A model generated the notes under the pieces. The model worked only from the letters and a program-made list of their open reading frames with translations. It ran no database searches and had not been told where the DNA came from. Of a stretch of DNA of 64,000 nucleotides, positions 62,919 to 64,000 are shown piece after piece. Made by a program: the position numbers and the translations under genes. Every line of letters begins with the position of its first letter. Position 1 is the first letter of the stretch. This stretch comes from CALMEC01 sp964531025 (GTDB lineage Bacteria > Actinomycetota > Thermoleophilia > Miltoncostaeales > Miltoncostaeaceae). Where the stretch lies: positions 1,240,001 through 1,304,000 of the forward strand of contig CAZHDY010000001.1 in NCBI GenBank assembly GCA_964531025.1. The letters are read 5' to 3'.

Positions 62919-63944
62919 TCACGCCGCGGGCGGCCACACCTCGTCCGGCTTGCCCGGGATCTGTCCGTAGGTGACGAGCCGCTGACGACCCGGGTCGGCG
63001 TCCTCGAGCGGTCGCACCGCCGGTACGCGCCACGCCTCGTAGGCGGCGCAGACGGCATCGGGGTTGCTGCGGTTCTGTCGGACGGCCTCGGCCAGGGCCT
63101 GGGCATCCTGGAAGCCGATACCGCTCGAGACACCGGTCTCGGGACCGAAGAAATGCGCCGAGTCGCCGATGAGGATGAGCCCCGGGACCCACCATCGTGG
63201 GCATCGGAGGAGGGTCGGTTCGCTGTAGCGGATCTGATCGAGGGACTCCACGCCCGCCACGCCCTTGGCGGACGACGGCAGAAGCCGCGCCCACATCTCC
63301 TTGATGGCGTCCAGCCCCGGAGCCAGGGCGGCCTCGCGGCCGACCCTCTGACAGGAACGCCATCCGCCGGAACCCTGGGGCCATCCGAGGGTGCCGATGT
63401 GCCCGCCGTCCGCCAGGTACACCATCTCGAACGACGTGCCACCGGGTTCCGTACTGGTGAAGGCGAGTTCGGCCTCGGCCAGTGGCGTGAACTCCGCCTC
63501 CAGGCCCGCCATCTGACGGACGGGTGACATGGTCCCGTCACACGCGACCACCAGGTCCGAGTCGTATTCCTTGCGGCCATCGGGACCCTCCGCGATGACA
63601 CCGACGATGCGGCCGCTGTCGTCACGGACGAGGTCCACGACGGAGTGCCCATACTCGACGGGCAGATCCCGCGCGAGGAGTTGGTGGACGTAGCCGAACG
63701 CCACGCAGACGGCGACCGGGTCCTGATCGGGGCGCGGCGCGATGTCCCACCCCTCGGAGCGGATCTGATGGAGCAGGCCCAGTTCCTCGAACGGCGGATA
63801 GGCCTGGAAGCCCATCATGTAGCCGCGCGGGATGAACTGTCCCTCCTCCATCCGCTCGAAGACGATGGGCTCGAAGCCCCGCATCCGAAGCAGACGCGCG
63901 AGCATGAGCCCGACAATTCCACCACCGCTGAGCACGATTTTCAT
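62919..63944 (-). CDS. FAD-dependent aromatic-type monooxygenase
   Basis: The 341-aa group A flavoprotein monooxygenase starts with the Rossmann motif KIVLSGGGIVGLMLARLLRM. DLVVACDGTMSPVRQMAG (~135) is the DG motif, and LILIGDSAHFFGPETGVSSG (~266) is the GD motif for the riboflavin and pyrophosphate, followed by GIGFQDAQALAEAVRQN. It likely hydroxylates an aromatic or polycyclic substrate with NAD(P)H, but the substrate is unknown. TAGGGT sits 6 bases before the ATG (leaderless). The 56 bases to the right edge hold no gene. Confidence 0.9.
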   Translation of the reverse strand: MKIVLSGGGIVGLMLARLLRMRGFEPIVFERMEEGQFIPRGYMMGFQAYPPFEELGLLHQIRSEGWDIAPRPDQDPVAVCVAFGYVHQLLARDLPVEYGHSVVDLVRDDSGRIVGVIAEGPDGRKEYDSDLVVACDGTMSPVRQMAGLEAEFTPLAEAELAFTSTEPGGTSFEMVYLADGGHIGTLGWPQGSGGWRSCQRVGREAALAPGLDAIKEMWARLLPSSAKGVAGVESLDQIRYSEPTLLRCPRWWVPGLILIGDSAHFFGPETGVSSGIGFQDAQALAEAVRQNRSNPDAVCAAYEAWRVPAVRPLEDADPGRQRLVTYGQIPGKPDEVWPPAA

Positions 63945-64000
63945 GCCCGTACCCTAACGCGTTTGGTAAACCGATGGAATGAGCAGAATCCGGGGCGACC

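Overview
The window is 64 kb of GC-rich chromosomal DNA from an aerobic actinobacterium. Short intergenic gaps, many 1-4 base gene overlaps, an A2-type cytochrome oxidase, a long (750 aa) isocitrate lyase and very frequent leaderless promoters all point to Actinomycetota. Class Thermoleophilia is my best guess, from overall flavour and not from a marker gene. I see no rRNA, tRNA, CRISPR array, phage or transposase gene. The left edge cuts a DUF1800 gene.

Layout. 1-8.6 kb (minus strand): aa3-type respiratory oxidase cluster (small membrane protein, ctaB, MFS transporter, ctaC, ctaD, ctaE, cytochrome c), then a cupredoxin/DUF1800 pair. CtaD carries two extra N-terminal membrane helices and a C-terminal pair of universal-stress-protein-like domains. 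8.9-13.8 kb: FAD oxidoreductase, secreted epimerase-like protein, MBL hydrolase, orphan DNA adenine methylase, lipoprotein. 13.9-18.3 kb: glcDEF glycolate oxidase overlapping a Sco copper chaperone. 18.3-26.9 kb: a repeat island, small proteins, PQQ-type sugar dehydrogenase, alcohol dehydrogenase with a UAP1-like uridylyltransferase, ispH, inositol phosphatase. 27-41 kb: Pro-rich membrane protein, pyruvate kinase, aconitase, diguanylate cyclase, EttA, LLM oxidoreductase with acyl-CoA ligase. 41-52.5 kb: HxlR regulator, nitroreductase, malate synthase, ferritin, isocitrate lyase, RNase H, PdxH. 52.5-64 kb: STAS-like protein, two-component system, Hsp20-Lon, cold-shock and universal stress proteins, nitroreductase, cysteine dioxygenase-like cupin, FAD monooxygenase.

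Functional links. Glycolate oxidase and isocitrate lyase both make glyoxylate, which malate synthase condenses with acetyl-CoA. Aconitase and pyruvate kinase complete this central-carbon content. Sco, CtaB, CtaC, CtaD and CtaE together build the terminal oxidase. Hsp20, Lon, Csp and Usp form a stress block at the right.

The most unusual content is non-coding. Three families of structured intergenic repeats occur. R2 is a ~167 bp palindromic element in three copies (25375, 46924, 51676), with arms that differ between copies but still pair, plus two related short hairpins at gene ends. R1 is an element containing GGGACTGGCGG and its inverse, in three copies (two in a nested inverted arrangement at 18348-18660, one at 31098). 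R3 is a set of short palindromes centred on TGCC(A/T)GGCA. In addition, about 18 genes have a TANNNT box 6-8 bases before the start codon, which predicts leaderless mRNAs and fixes several start sites.
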